46,919 bases of DNA from Pseudomonadota bacterium. Its GTDB lineage: Bacteria > Pseudomonadota > Gammaproteobacteria > Pseudomonadales > Pseudohongiellaceae. Under the pieces are notes generated by a model that saw nothing but the letters and a program-made list of their open reading frames with translations, made no database searches and was not told the DNA's origin. The first letter of the stretch is position 1; each line of letters begins with the position of its first letter. This document shows, piece after piece, positions 34,460 to 43,244 of this stretch. The stretch covers positions 1 through 46,919 of the forward strand of contig JAQCKF010000024.1 in the NCBI GenBank assembly GCA_027592275.1. Direction: 5' to 3'. A program made the position numbers and the translations under genes.

Positions 34460-36037
34460 ATGACGCATTATATAGAACACCTGCTTAGAGAACACCTACT
34501 TAGACAGAGCTTGCGGTCAGGAATTTTTACTAAACTATTGGCCAGTGCGTGTCTGCTTGTAAGCTGCTTACCCTCCAATGCGGCAGGAATTGACGCCACT
34601 ATCAATGCGGCGATGACACCTATAACAGAGGCAGTAGCCGGGTTCATATTCTTTGAGGTTACTATTTTTGGCAATCAACTACCCTTGATTATTCTTTGGT
34701 TGATAGCTGCCGCTATTTTTTTCACCTTCTATTTCAATTTTTTGAATCTGCGAGGTTTTAAACACGCCTTTCACTTACTACGCGGGGACTACAGCAAGCC
34801 AGAACATAGTGGCGAGCTTAGTCACTTTCAGGCTCTGACAACGGCTGTCTCAGGCACTGTAGGCATAGGCAATATGAGCGCGGTCGCTATCACGATCACC
34901 ATCGGCGGTCCCGGTGCGACCTTTTGGTTTATTGTTGCGGGATTTTTGGGCATGTCGACGAAATTTGCCGAATGTGTTGCTGGGGTGAAATACCGCAAAG
35001 TAAATCCGGACGGCAGTATTTCAGGCGGCCCCATGTATTACATGAAACAGGGCCTTGCGGAACGAAATCTAGGATGGCTGGGGAAGCCCATGGCCTATTT
35101 TTATGCCGCTTCTATCGTCATTGGCTGTCTCGGCATAGGTAATATGTTTCAGTCTAATCAAGCCTATCAGCAATTCGTATTTGCCACCGGAGCCAGTAAC
35201 AGTTTCTTTGTCGACAAGGGTTGGTTGTTCGGCTTAGCTTTGGCTGTCATTGTCGCTGCTGTAATCATCGGTGGGATAAAAAGTATTGCTAAAGTGACGA
35301 GTAAGCTGGTCCCCTTTATGGCAGCGGCCTATATCATCGGCGCACTGTTAGTCATTCTTCTTAATGCCGAGAAACTACCCTGGGCGTTTACTGCGATCGT
35401 CACCGAAGCATTTAACCCAAGCGCTATTAGCGGCGGCATGCTCGGCGTAATGATTATGGGGTTTCAGCGCGCCGCGTTTTCCAATGAAGCAGGGCTTGGT
35501 TCTGCGGCTATCGTACATTCCGCGGTACGTACCAATGAGCCAATAACCGAAGGCTATGTTGCCTTAATGGAGCCGTTCATAGATACGGTTATCATTTGCA
35601 CACTAACTTCACTAGTGATTCTAACAACCATCTATGAACCGGACATGGCCGGCAACGGTATGCAGGGGATCGAACTCACTTCTCAAGCATTCGGCAGCAC
35701 CTTGGGTTGGTCTACCGTGCCGCTCTCGTTTATCGCCATTTTGTTCGCCTTTTCGACGATGCTTTCCTGGTCTTACTATGGCTTGAAAGGCTGGACCTAC
35801 ATACTAGGAGAATCAAGGAATAAAGAAATAGTTTTTAAGCTACTCTTTTGTGCATTTGGAGCCTTAGGCTGCATGATTCAACTAGATGTAGTTTTGGAGT
35901 TTTCCGACGCACTAATTTTTGTTATGGCATTACCAAATATATTAGGCCTCTATATCTTGGCGCCGGTAATTAAGCGAGAACTGAAGAGCTATCAAGCGCG
36001 CTTAGCCAGTGGTGAAATAAAAAGTTTTCGCGATTAA
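34460..36037 (+). CDS. AGCS-family sodium:alanine/glycine symporter
   Basis: A 525-residue inner-membrane Na+-coupled amino acid importer. Family signatures are SHFQALTTAVSGTVGIGNMSAVA, GGPGATFWFIVAGFLGMSTKFAE, GGPMYYMKQGL and FQRAAFSNEAGLGSAAIVHS. The N-terminus carries a signal-like segment (about 20-42) before the transmembrane core, as in several marine members. At the very start a 15-bp unit is tandemly duplicated (34475-34489 and 34490-34504, 14 of 15 bases alike), giving EHLLREHLLR. The gene is divergent from aldehyde dehydrogenase and probably feeds amino acid into the same block. Confidence 0.95.
   Translation: MTHYIEHLLREHLLRQSLRSGIFTKLLASACLLVSCLPSNAAGIDATINAAMTPITEAVAGFIFFEVTIFGNQLPLIILWLIAAAIFFTFYFNFLNLRGFKHAFHLLRGDYSKPEHSGELSHFQALTTAVSGTVGIGNMSAVAITITIGGPGATFWFIVAGFLGMSTKFAECVAGVKYRKVNPDGSISGGPMYYMKQGLAERNLGWLGKPMAYFYAASIVIGCLGIGNMFQSNQAYQQFVFATGASNSFFVDKGWLFGLALAVIVAAVIIGGIKSIAKVTSKLVPFMAAAYIIGALLVILLNAEKLPWAFTAIVTEAFNPSAISGGMLGVMIMGFQRAAFSNEAGLGSAAIVHSAVRTNEPITEGYVALMEPFIDTVIICTLTSLVILTTIYEPDMAGNGMQGIELTSQAFGSTLGWSTVPLSFIAILFAFSTMLSWSYYGLKGWTYILGESRNKEIVFKLLFCAFGALGCMIQLDVVLEFSDALIFVMALPNILGLYILAPVIKRELKSYQARLASGEIKSFRD
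34475..34504 (+). repeat. 15-bp tandem duplication within the symporter N-terminus
   Basis: Two adjacent copies of GAACACCTGCTTAGA and GAACACCTACTTAGA differ at one base and encode EHLLR twice. The repeat lies within the first 15 codons and keeps the frame. It may be a recent slippage event or may lie upstream of the true start. Confidence 0.6.
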
Positions 36038-36080
36038 TCGAGACACGGAAATATTTATTTACAATTCCAAAAAACTCTTC

Positions 36081-37142
36081 TTAGTCTTGCCAAATACATA
36101 GGCCTAACAGTTCCGGGTCTCGTCCTTCAATCGTCTCTGGCAGAACCATTTTTTCAACTCCATCATCACAAAGAAGAATCTTGTCACCTGCTCCTGCCAT
36201 GTCCAAAAGTATTTGATCGAGATGGCGATATTGCACATCATGGCCACCATTAGGATAAGTTCTCACTAGGACTTCTGAGTTCGGGTACGCAGCAAGCCAG
36301 TCACTCGGATTTACCGTCCCTAAGACCTCATCTTTCAATCCTAAATAGACAAATACCGGCACGCTGATATGCGCCGAATCCATAACGCTTTCAGAGCAAT
36401 ACAGGTTCAATTCATGCATCAGTGGCGCCGGATTCGCCGATTGGCCTCGCATGTTATGCGCCCGTGCTGCTTCATCGAACGCTGTATCTTGGAAGCCTTT
36501 TATTTTGTGTAGCTGGCTACCCCCTTCAAAGCCAAAAAATTGCATCGGGTATCGCAACATTTCCACGTAAGCACTGGATGCATTGTTGTTACATCGTTGC
36601 GGGTTGCCGATAGCAGGGCTTGTGGCCGCCATATGGATGGACAGCAAACGGTCCGCATTGCTTTCAGCAATTTTTGCCGTGTAGGGTCCTCCGCCAGAAA
36701 TACCAAACAGCGAAAAATTTTCTATATTCAAATGCGCCAACACCTGTTCTACATCGCTAACGTAGTCTGCCATGGTTAGAGTCTCATCAAACGCGGTTTT
36801 CCCAAATCCATTTCGCTCGACAGTTATGAATCTAAGGTTCAGATCGCTGCGCATAGTTTCTAGAAAATCTAAAAGTCTGATTACGCGCACGGACGTACCG
36901 AGGCCGCCCGTGAATACAACCGGAGTCCCGCTCTCATCCCCGTCGTCAATGAAGTGTATGTTACGCCCACTATCCGAACGCAATTGCTCAACTGTTGGCC
37001 CCAAACTATCGAATGCGTGCTGTAGAGATGGTTGAGCGATGGCTGCCGAAACGACGATAGTAAAAAATAGAGCGCCTATTCCTGTCAGAGCCAATTTTGC
37101 TATTTTCTGATAACTCGGGGAACACATGTATTTCAGCCTCAT
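36081..37142 (-). CDS. Exported alpha/beta-fold hydrolase
   Basis: A 353-residue serine hydrolase with an N-terminal signal segment (about residues 16-37, ending VVSAAIAQ). The nucleophile elbow is FGISGGGPYTA, the acid is probably the Asp in YLGLKDEVLG, and the histidine is in GGHDVQYRHLDQ. A GGLGTSVRV stretch near the start forms the oxyanion loop. Four cysteines in the C-terminal half could form disulfides after export. The substrate is unknown. It is divergent from the PETase-like hydrolase gene with 194 bp between them. Confidence 0.85.
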   Translation of the reverse strand: MRLKYMCSPSYQKIAKLALTGIGALFFTIVVSAAIAQPSLQHAFDSLGPTVEQLRSDSGRNIHFIDDGDESGTPVVFTGGLGTSVRVIRLLDFLETMRSDLNLRFITVERNGFGKTAFDETLTMADYVSDVEQVLAHLNIENFSLFGISGGGPYTAKIAESNADRLLSIHMAATSPAIGNPQRCNNNASSAYVEMLRYPMQFFGFEGGSQLHKIKGFQDTAFDEAARAHNMRGQSANPAPLMHELNLYCSESVMDSAHISVPVFVYLGLKDEVLGTVNPSDWLAAYPNSEVLVRTYPNGGHDVQYRHLDQILLDMAGAGDKILLCDDGVEKMVLPETIEGRDPELLGLCIWQD

Positions 37143-37336
37143 TTTGGAAATCGGGGCAAAGAAAGAGTAGTGACTATCTCATCTTAAGTCCACGCGCTCA
37201 TCGCAGATAAACATCGAGCTGCGAAGTGCATACCCCACTTCACTGCACGATCACACTGCCCCTAGTATCAATTTTACGATAGCATTGCCATTCCAACGTC
37301 CTTGTACCACACCGCTGCGAATAGAAGGAATTAGAA

Positions 37337-38218
37337 ATGCCTGTTAGAAACCGATACCTGCTTGCTCTTACGCTAATTCTCTCGCTCTGGGTAAGTGTTT
37401 CTGCCCAAGAGATCACTAGAGAATCGCTGGGAATACCTGGGCCTTATCAGGTTGCGTACTATTCCAGCTACCCAGCAGTACCGGAATTTAGGGCAGCAAC
37501 TATTTATTTTCCTGCTAATAAAGGGGAAGACTTTCCTGGTATAGCCATATCACCCGGATTCGTGGAATCGCAGGAGAATATGAGCTGGTGGGGAAATCAC
37601 CTCGCCTCTCACGGCTACGCTGTGCTGACTCTTGATACCAATGAGCTGCGTGACGATCCGTCGCTGCGCGCGGACGCCCTGATGGCCGCTATCGAAGTAC
37701 TGCGTAATGAGGGTGAACGTATGGGCGGAACGTTGCGGGGCAAGATCCTCAATGACCGCATGGCGATCATGGGCCACTCCATGGGAGGTGGCGGCACTTT
37801 GATTGCAGCAAATGCACACAGCGCTGAACTGAGGGCAGCAATTCCTTTCACACCTTGGCAACCGGACGGTGATTTTTCTGCAATCTCAATTCCTACATTA
37901 GTCATTGCTGGCGAGAATGATCGCATCGCACCTGTAGCCGACCATGCCCTTCCGCATTTCGAGAGTCTTTCTGAAGACATTCCCAAAATGTATTTTGAAA
38001 TCAAGGAAGGTAATCACTTCATTGCCAATACGGATACGGGCAATGACCGCCTTGCTCCCAATATCGATGTGCACGACCTAGTCGGCGGCATGGCGGTAGC
38101 CTGGTTAAAATTATTTGTCGATGGTGATGAAGAATATCGGGAGCTGGTGTTTGGAGAAATGCCAGCAAGTGACACAGAGAGACTGTCAAAGTGGGAATAT
38201 TCTGAGCAAGGGCACTAG
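37337..38218 (+). CDS. PETase/cutinase-like exported alpha/beta hydrolase
   Basis: A 293-residue exported protein (signal 1-23, MPVRNRYLLALTLILSLWVSVSA) of the polyester hydrolase/cutinase family. Catalytic Ser148 is in GHSMGGGG, Asp195 in AGENDRIAP and His227 in GNHFIAN, with oxyanion residues Phe75 (SPGF) and Met149. The order of landmarks (WWGNHLASHGYAVLTLDTN, SMGGGGTLIAAN, TPWQ, IPTLVIAGENDRIAPV) tracks the Ideonella PETase closely, including the subsite Trp174. It differs by having His147 and Phe228, the cutinase-like states, and it has no cysteine at all, so both PETase disulfides are missing. Esterase activity is likely; polymer degradation is unproven. An AGGAA ribosome binding site lies upstream. 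Confidence 0.85.
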   Translation: MPVRNRYLLALTLILSLWVSVSAQEITRESLGIPGPYQVAYYSSYPAVPEFRAATIYFPANKGEDFPGIAISPGFVESQENMSWWGNHLASHGYAVLTLDTNELRDDPSLRADALMAAIEVLRNEGERMGGTLRGKILNDRMAIMGHSMGGGGTLIAANAHSAELRAAIPFTPWQPDGDFSAISIPTLVIAGENDRIAPVADHALPHFESLSEDIPKMYFEIKEGNHFIANTDTGNDRLAPNIDVHDLVGGMAVAWLKLFVDGDEEYRELVFGEMPASDTERLSKWEYSEQGH

Positions 38219-38248
38219 TAATAGCTTTAAAGCGGACGGCGGTAAATC

Positions 38249-38662
38249 ATGAGCATTGTAAGCAAAATGGAAATGGAAGAATTTTTTTCTAAGGAGTTCC
38301 CCCAAGCAAGTTTCGTAATTGAATCTTTTGACGAAGGCTCTGTGACAATTAGGCGCAAAGTTGACGCCGGAGATTTACGTCCTGGCGGAACGGTATCTGG
38401 CCCAACGATGATGAGCCTAGCAGATTGTGCAATTTACGCTGCAATCCTTCGGGAAATTGGATTAGTTGCTTTAGCAGTTACTACAAGTTTGAATATCAAT
38501 TTTCTACGAAAACCCGTAGCTGACAAAGATATACTAGGCGTTTGTAAATTACTGAAGCTTGGAAAAACACTGGCAATTGGAGAGGTAACGATTTATTCCG
38601 AAGGTGATGATCGGCCCATTGCACATTCTGTAGGGACGTATTCGATACCACCGAATAAATAG
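38249..38662 (+). CDS. PaaI-type hotdog-fold thioesterase
   Basis: A 137-residue cytoplasmic hotdog protein. The pattern RPGGTVSGPTMMSLADCAIYAAILREIG corresponds to the PaaI-type nucleotide-binding and catalytic helix, with the conserved Asp in LADCAIYAA. TTSLNINFLRKP and the strand IGEVTIYSEG follow the family. Such enzymes hydrolyse acyl- or aryl-CoA thioesters. It follows the PETase-like gene by 30 bp on the same strand and ends before a strong terminator, so the two probably form one unit; together they could release and process a hydroxy acid or aryl acid. Confidence 0.88.
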   Translation: MSIVSKMEMEEFFSKEFPQASFVIESFDEGSVTIRRKVDAGDLRPGGTVSGPTMMSLADCAIYAAILREIGLVALAVTTSLNINFLRKPVADKDILGVCKLLKLGKTLAIGEVTIYSEGDDRPIAHSVGTYSIPPNK

Positions 38663-38720
38663 CCACCTGCTAGAAAATGGATTCACATTAATCACACTTA
38701 ACAAGCTTAAAACCACACCA

Positions 38721-38752
38721 AAAAAAACCGCGACCTAAGCCGCGGTTTTTTT
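38721..38752. terminator. Bidirectional rho-independent terminator
   Basis: A 12-bp perfect stem (AAAAAAACCGCG with CGCGGTTTTTTT) encloses an 8-nt loop. The A-run on one arm and T-run on the other make it work in both directions, serving the thioesterase gene on the plus strand and the convergent secreted-protein gene at 38807 on the minus strand. Confidence 0.93.
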
Positions 38753-38806
38753 GACACCCGCAGAACCAAGCTACTGGAACGCAAGCAAATAGGTCTGACT
38801 AGCGCA

Positions 38807-39790
38807 TCACTGCGTTACAGTGACAGTCATAAACGCATCGTGATAGAGCCCGCCGTCATCACCGCGGCCCCACAATACATACTCACCAGGCTCTTCGAAG
38901 GAAACCGTAGTATTGATCATTCCATCTTCAGCAATCTCAGGTGGTGACCATGACAATCCCCATGCCGAATTGGAGCCTGGTCGAGTATCTTCCCAAGGCT
39001 TTGGCTGAGGGGGATCGAAAGTGACTTTGCCAGCACCACGGTAGACGTTCCATGACAGAAACAAGCCATTGATCTTGCCAACTGTCGGCTGCCACGGAAT
39101 TCGCATTGCCATTTGCCGTTGCACCATCTCTTCGGTTGTACTCTCCCCACCACGAGCAGCAATCGCACGTATAGTATCTACGCTTCTTCTTGCTCTTGGA
39201 ACACCATCATCCATAAGGTGTGTGGTAAAACTCAGTGGCTCGCCAACGCGAACGCTACGCACATGCTCACCGTTAACCGTATCGCCTTGAAGAGTTACCA
39301 CCGGTGCTACATTCGCTCTAGACTCAGGACTGGATGTGCCTGCACCTAAGGAGCCAGTTTCTGAGGCAATAACCATATTATCTACCAGATAGTCATCCTT
39401 GAGCGTCGCGTAAGCACGTCGTGTCACGCCATTGACCGTTAACTCCCAAACCAATTCACGGTCGCCCCAGTCAGAGGGTACATTCACTTCAAAAGTAAAG
39501 CGGTTACGGCGAGGCAAGAAGTGGGTTGGTTGGCCACGATCAGCGTCTCCCGGTGAGAAGAAATTATTCTCGCCAATATGCACATCAGGCTCTTCCTCCC
39601 AATTCTCGTTCATGTAACCAAACATAAAATTGAAACTGCCGTCTTCAAGCGGACGCCAGCCTTCGTAGGCCACTTCAACATTTTTCCCGAAGTTGTAAGA
39701 CTGAGCTTGGGCAAATGTCGCGCTTATCAATGCGATTAGAGTGAAGCCGAAAGTTACAATCTTGCGGGCAGGGTTAGTTGATAAATTCAT
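38807..39790 (-). CDS. Secreted protein of unknown function, coupled to the cytochrome/copper enzyme
   Basis: A 327-residue protein with a signal peptide (about 1-29, ending FAQAQ). The first part contains VEVAYEGWRPLEDGSFNFMFGYMNENWEEE and FEVNVPSDWGDRELVWELTVNGVTRRAYATL, which look like an immunoglobulin-like beta domain. The last part (ISFEE-type strands ending GEYVLWGRGDDGGLYHDAFMTVTV) also looks beta-sandwich. No catalytic motif or cysteine pair is apparent. Its ATG overlaps the stop codon of the upstream cytochrome/copper gene (TAATG), so the two are translationally coupled and probably work together. I do not recognise a named family. Confidence 0.75.
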   Translation of the reverse strand: MNLSTNPARKIVTFGFTLIALISATFAQAQSYNFGKNVEVAYEGWRPLEDGSFNFMFGYMNENWEEEPDVHIGENNFFSPGDADRGQPTHFLPRRNRFTFEVNVPSDWGDRELVWELTVNGVTRRAYATLKDDYLVDNMVIASETGSLGAGTSSPESRANVAPVVTLQGDTVNGEHVRSVRVGEPLSFTTHLMDDGVPRARRSVDTIRAIAARGGESTTEEMVQRQMAMRIPWQPTVGKINGLFLSWNVYRGAGKVTFDPPQPKPWEDTRPGSNSAWGLSWSPPEIAEDGMINTTVSFEEPGEYVLWGRGDDGGLYHDAFMTVTVTQ

Positions 39791-41238
39791 TATCGACTTG
39801 CCTCCTGAAGAGCAACATCATTAGAGACACTTTGACTCGCCGATGCATTATCAAGGGGCTGAACCAACGGGATTAGACAGAGAGGGCAACCGATCACATG
39901 ATCGTTCGGTCCTAAGTTCAGATTATTGCGACGTTTCTCCATTTCGTCAAAGAACTGATCATCGGTCATAGTTACTCGAATGCCGAGATCGATAAACATA
40001 TTCGTTACTGAACGATTGCCCGAACCCTGCCAGTTTCTCGCGTCTGGCACATTAGGATTCGTGTCGGTATTGTTCATGTAACCAACGATATGCAGGATCG
40101 TGCCTTTAGGCAGAAGTGGCGCCGCATCATCATCGTAGGCGTAACCGCGAACCCAGTTGTGGTCGTAGCCAACGCAGGAGAGAGTTTCTACACTGTAACC
40201 CCAGATAGCCTCAAGGCACATGCGCTCACCCGGGGCATGTAAATGGGGCTCGAACGTCGAAATTTTAGTGTGTTCAGTCAACGTAGTGTAGGCATGTAAT
40301 TCCTGATCTTTCTCATCGCCTCTTATACTAATATCAACGCCGTTACCTTGGGCATTGAAGACAGCGTCTTTAAATTTTGGCTCATAGCCAACAGGATGAA
40401 ACCGGAAGCCTATTTCCAAATGTGCAGTTGTGTCTCTACCATTGGAATGCAGATGTACCGAATCCGACACTATGTAGCTACCAGCAGTTAAAAGTCGGCC
40501 GGCTTCGTCATCGAAAATATCGGCGTTGCGACCTACTTCGTGCACTGGCCATGCAAGGCCGCGTTCAGTCCGATTTCCATTTGCGTCGAGGGCCGCAGTG
40601 GCCCATATCATGTGGTGGAATATGTAAGCGCCACCCACCGTGTCACGACCTTTGTCCGCTTGACTGTTGACGTCGTTAACTTCCACAACCTCAACGGACT
40701 TGACCCAGCGATCTTCTGGAATATCAATCAACAAGGCGTCTATCTCGCCCCACCAATCCGCCGTGCCGGACAGTTTGGTCACCTCGTTGCTTTTTAAAAT
40801 AAGATCTGGCGTGCCTGCAGTCCATGTGAGGCTGTCGTCGAACACTAAGGGAGTGGGTGCATCTGCTTCATTGCCCCTAGGTGTGCCCGATCTTGCCCAA
40901 AGAGATATTGCCGCGATTTCTTCATCGCTTAGCGATACATCATTCTTGAAATCCTGAATGCCCAGCCCTTTTTCGACATACCAAGGCGGCATGGCACCGG
41001 CACGGTCTCTGATGGACGTCTTGTATTCGATCAAACCAGCGAAAGGCGCTACCTGGTCGTAGCTGATTAGCGGCATTGGGCCTACACCACCGTCGCGGTG
41101 GCAGCTCTGGCAGCTGCGTTGCAATATTGGCTCTATGTCTTCGTGGAAAGTGACCTCAGTCGCCTGCCCAAATGAGACAGCTGGTGCGGCAAGTGCCAGC
41201 AGCAGCCCTAACAAGCCCACAGTGTTAAATTTTTGCAT
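39790..41238 (-). CDS. Cytochrome c / copper type II monooxygenase-like fusion
   Basis: A 482-residue exported protein (signal 1-24). The N-terminal part is a cytochrome c domain with one heme site, Cys43-x-x-Cys46-His47 (SCQSCH), and a likely axial Met in GAMPPWYV near 83. The rest resembles the two copper-binding beta-sandwich domains of PHM/dopamine monooxygenases: His208-His209, His262-x-His264, and PHLHAPGERM with His332, His334 and Met340. In PHM the HxH plus Met motif holds the catalytic copper. It may be a heme-reduced copper hydroxylase acting on an organic substrate outside the cytoplasm. It is coupled by TAATG overlap to the secreted partner at 38807. A minus-strand TATAAT at 41291-41286 may be its -10. 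Confidence 0.8.
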   Translation of the reverse strand: MQKFNTVGLLGLLLALAAPAVSFGQATEVTFHEDIEPILQRSCQSCHRDGGVGPMPLISYDQVAPFAGLIEYKTSIRDRAGAMPPWYVEKGLGIQDFKNDVSLSDEEIAAISLWARSGTPRGNEADAPTPLVFDDSLTWTAGTPDLILKSNEVTKLSGTADWWGEIDALLIDIPEDRWVKSVEVVEVNDVNSQADKGRDTVGGAYIFHHMIWATAALDANGNRTERGLAWPVHEVGRNADIFDDEAGRLLTAGSYIVSDSVHLHSNGRDTTAHLEIGFRFHPVGYEPKFKDAVFNAQGNGVDISIRGDEKDQELHAYTTLTEHTKISTFEPHLHAPGERMCLEAIWGYSVETLSCVGYDHNWVRGYAYDDDAAPLLPKGTILHIVGYMNNTDTNPNVPDARNWQGSGNRSVTNMFIDLGIRVTMTDDQFFDEMEKRRNNLNLGPNDHVIGCPLCLIPLVQPLDNASASQSVSNDVALQEASR

Positions 41239-41615
41239 TACTCAATTCTCCCCAAGATTGATATTTGTCTGTACGTACAAGCGCAATTATAGCTGACAGC
41301 CAAATTTGCTACTTATTGTAACATCACTAGTAGTTCAATGCATTGAGAAGATCTCGAATGCCCCCTAATCATGAACGTCACGAAAAGCATACGCTTAATA
41401 TTTGTAGAGCAGGTTGCGTGCCAACAACTACCTAAATTTAACTTATTGATTCTTATAAATTAAATATTGTTTCACAAGATCGGCCCCGACCCGGTGCCAA
41501 ATAACTTAAAGAGTGGGATTTTTCGCTATCGATGGAAGATTTAGTGCGGCATTGCTTGGAAGCTTCTCATAGGAGCTGACTTTTCTGTGCTGATATCTCG
41601 CAACTTTAAAGCAGC
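41239..41615. other. Intergenic region with no gene seen
   Basis: This 377-bp stretch separates the cytochrome/copper gene from the deacylase gene. The right part holds an AT-rich tract (about 41440-41475). A minus-strand TATAAT (41291-41286) is a plausible -10 for the cytochrome gene, but no -35 at good spacing is evident. I see no coding frame, RNA gene or strong hairpin. Confidence 0.4.
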
Positions 41616-43244
41616 TCACTCACTAGGACTCAAAACCTTACCTGAAGCAACTGCTAGACCCGCGCCATTGAAAAAAGCCACCTCACCATTCACTATCACC
41701 ACATCAAAACCTTCGGCGAGTTGTAGCGGATCGGAATAGCTTGCCCTCGCCCTGACAAGAATGGGGTCGAATATAATTAAATCGGCGGCCTTACCTACTT
41801 CAACACTGCCTCGATCGGTAACGCCGAGTAACTCGGCCGCATAAGACGTCATCTTACGTACTGCTTCTTCTAAGGGTAGTGCACCGCGGTTTACTACATA
41901 CTCCTCGATAATTTTCGCAAACGTACCATGGCCTCTTGGATGAAATCCAGTAGGGCTGCCATCGGAGGAAACAGTGATATTTCCATCCAGAAGTAATCTG
42001 GATTGCAGCTCATCGTCCATGATGAAATAAGCACCACTGCCGCCTTGCGGGCCAATCACATCGATCAAAATTTTCTCGAAAGGCAGGCCTAGCTCCTGTT
42101 CCAAGTCCGCGAGTGTTTTACCTGTGTAAGGATCTGTCGCGAGCAGAGTTGCCTCGGGGCCATTGCGTACCGTTATGCGGTTAATGAGGTATTCTTCCAA
42201 TTCTTCTCTTCGGTCTGAAATTGCTACAGCAAATTCCTCATCGGTTTTAGACCAAACAGGGAACAGCAAGGCAAGGCCTGCATAACTGGCATTGTAGGGA
42301 TAAGCATCCGCGCTTAATTCTATGCCCGCTTCTCTAGCCCTTTCAATCACCCCCAAAATTTCCTCGGCGCGCGTACTGCCCTTGCCATAGACTGACTTAA
42401 GATGGGAGATATGTACTCTGGCATATACACCTTGGCTCAAGAGTTCATCGATAGACTTCTCTAACTGATCATCGTCCTCATTGCGCATATGACTCATGAT
42501 AACGCGGTCACGACTGCCTACCACTTTCGCCATCTCAATCAGTTCAGATTCTGGAGCATGCAGACCAGGGTTGTACTCAAGCCCTGTGCTCAATCCGAAC
42601 GCATGATCCAGCGAGTTGTTTAATAGCTCCAACATACGTTCGATTTGGTCAGGACCTGGAGCTGGGTCCTGACCTATTCCTGCCAGGTCACGTAGCGTTC
42701 CATGCCCAACGAACATTGCCAGGTTCACCCCAATACCTTTCTCGCTAACCTCCTCAACCCATTCACCTAGGTCCGCCACATTTGGACTGTCACCGTCTTG
42801 ACCGAGCGTTATAGTCGTTACGCCTTGAGCGAGGAAGTTTTCAAAATCGGGAGTGTCTAAGGGATCGCCGTGAGAGTGAACATCAATAAACCCAGGCGCA
42901 ATGATTTTGCCCGTGGCGTCTATGATATTCGTTACCGTAGCGTCCAATTCTCCGGGCGCGGTAATTGCAGCAATAACGCCATCTTTAAGATAAACGTCGG
43001 CTGCTCTGGCCGAACCACCTAAGCCGTCAACGAGTTGCCCGTTGCTTATTACGCTGTCGAATTGAACCGGCGCATAGCTAGGCGAATCACTACAGGCAAT
43101 CAAACCTATCGTGACAAAAAAACCAAGACTTACTTTGCTTAAGGCCTTTGATATTTCCAGCCCGCTTGCGCGCTCACCCAATGGGCCCATAACACTCTGA
43201 TCTTTTTTGATTCCTGAATCATTGCTTTCTTGTCGACTAATCAT
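41616..43244 (-). CDS. N-acyl-D-amino-acid deacylase-type amidohydrolase lipoprotein
   Basis: An amidohydrolase-family-3 protein of 542 residues from the ATG at 43244 (MISRQESND); a TTG at 43256 is the alternative. A hydrophobic stretch ending VTIGLIACS has a lipobox, so it is probably a lipoprotein with a long N-region. Metal ligands are in PGFIDVHSHGD, SHMRNED and VHISHLKSVYG; the D-aminoacylase-type LSTGLEYNPG and SSDGSPTGFHPRGHGTF are also present. Family members release D-amino acids from N-acyl forms. It overlaps the 3' end of the amidase gene by 8 bp, implying coupled translation of two extracytoplasmic amide hydrolases. Confidence 0.88.
   Translation of the reverse strand: MISRQESNDSGIKKDQSVMGPLGERASGLEISKALSKVSLGFFVTIGLIACSDSPSYAPVQFDSVISNGQLVDGLGGSARAADVYLKDGVIAAITAPGELDATVTNIIDATGKIIAPGFIDVHSHGDPLDTPDFENFLAQGVTTITLGQDGDSPNVADLGEWVEEVSEKGIGVNLAMFVGHGTLRDLAGIGQDPAPGPDQIERMLELLNNSLDHAFGLSTGLEYNPGLHAPESELIEMAKVVGSRDRVIMSHMRNEDDDQLEKSIDELLSQGVYARVHISHLKSVYGKGSTRAEEILGVIERAREAGIELSADAYPYNASYAGLALLFPVWSKTDEEFAVAISDRREELEEYLINRITVRNGPEATLLATDPYTGKTLADLEQELGLPFEKILIDVIGPQGGSGAYFIMDDELQSRLLLDGNITVSSDGSPTGFHPRGHGTFAKIIEEYVVNRGALPLEEAVRKMTSYAAELLGVTDRGSVEVGKAADLIIFDPILVRARASYSDPLQLAEGFDVVIVNGEVAFFNGAGLAVASGKVLSPSE

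Noticed and set aside
37228..37252. Weak hairpin GAAGTG/CACTTC between the two divergent hydrolases
   Set aside because: Only 6 bp of stem with no T-tract and not placed at either gene end; likely chance.
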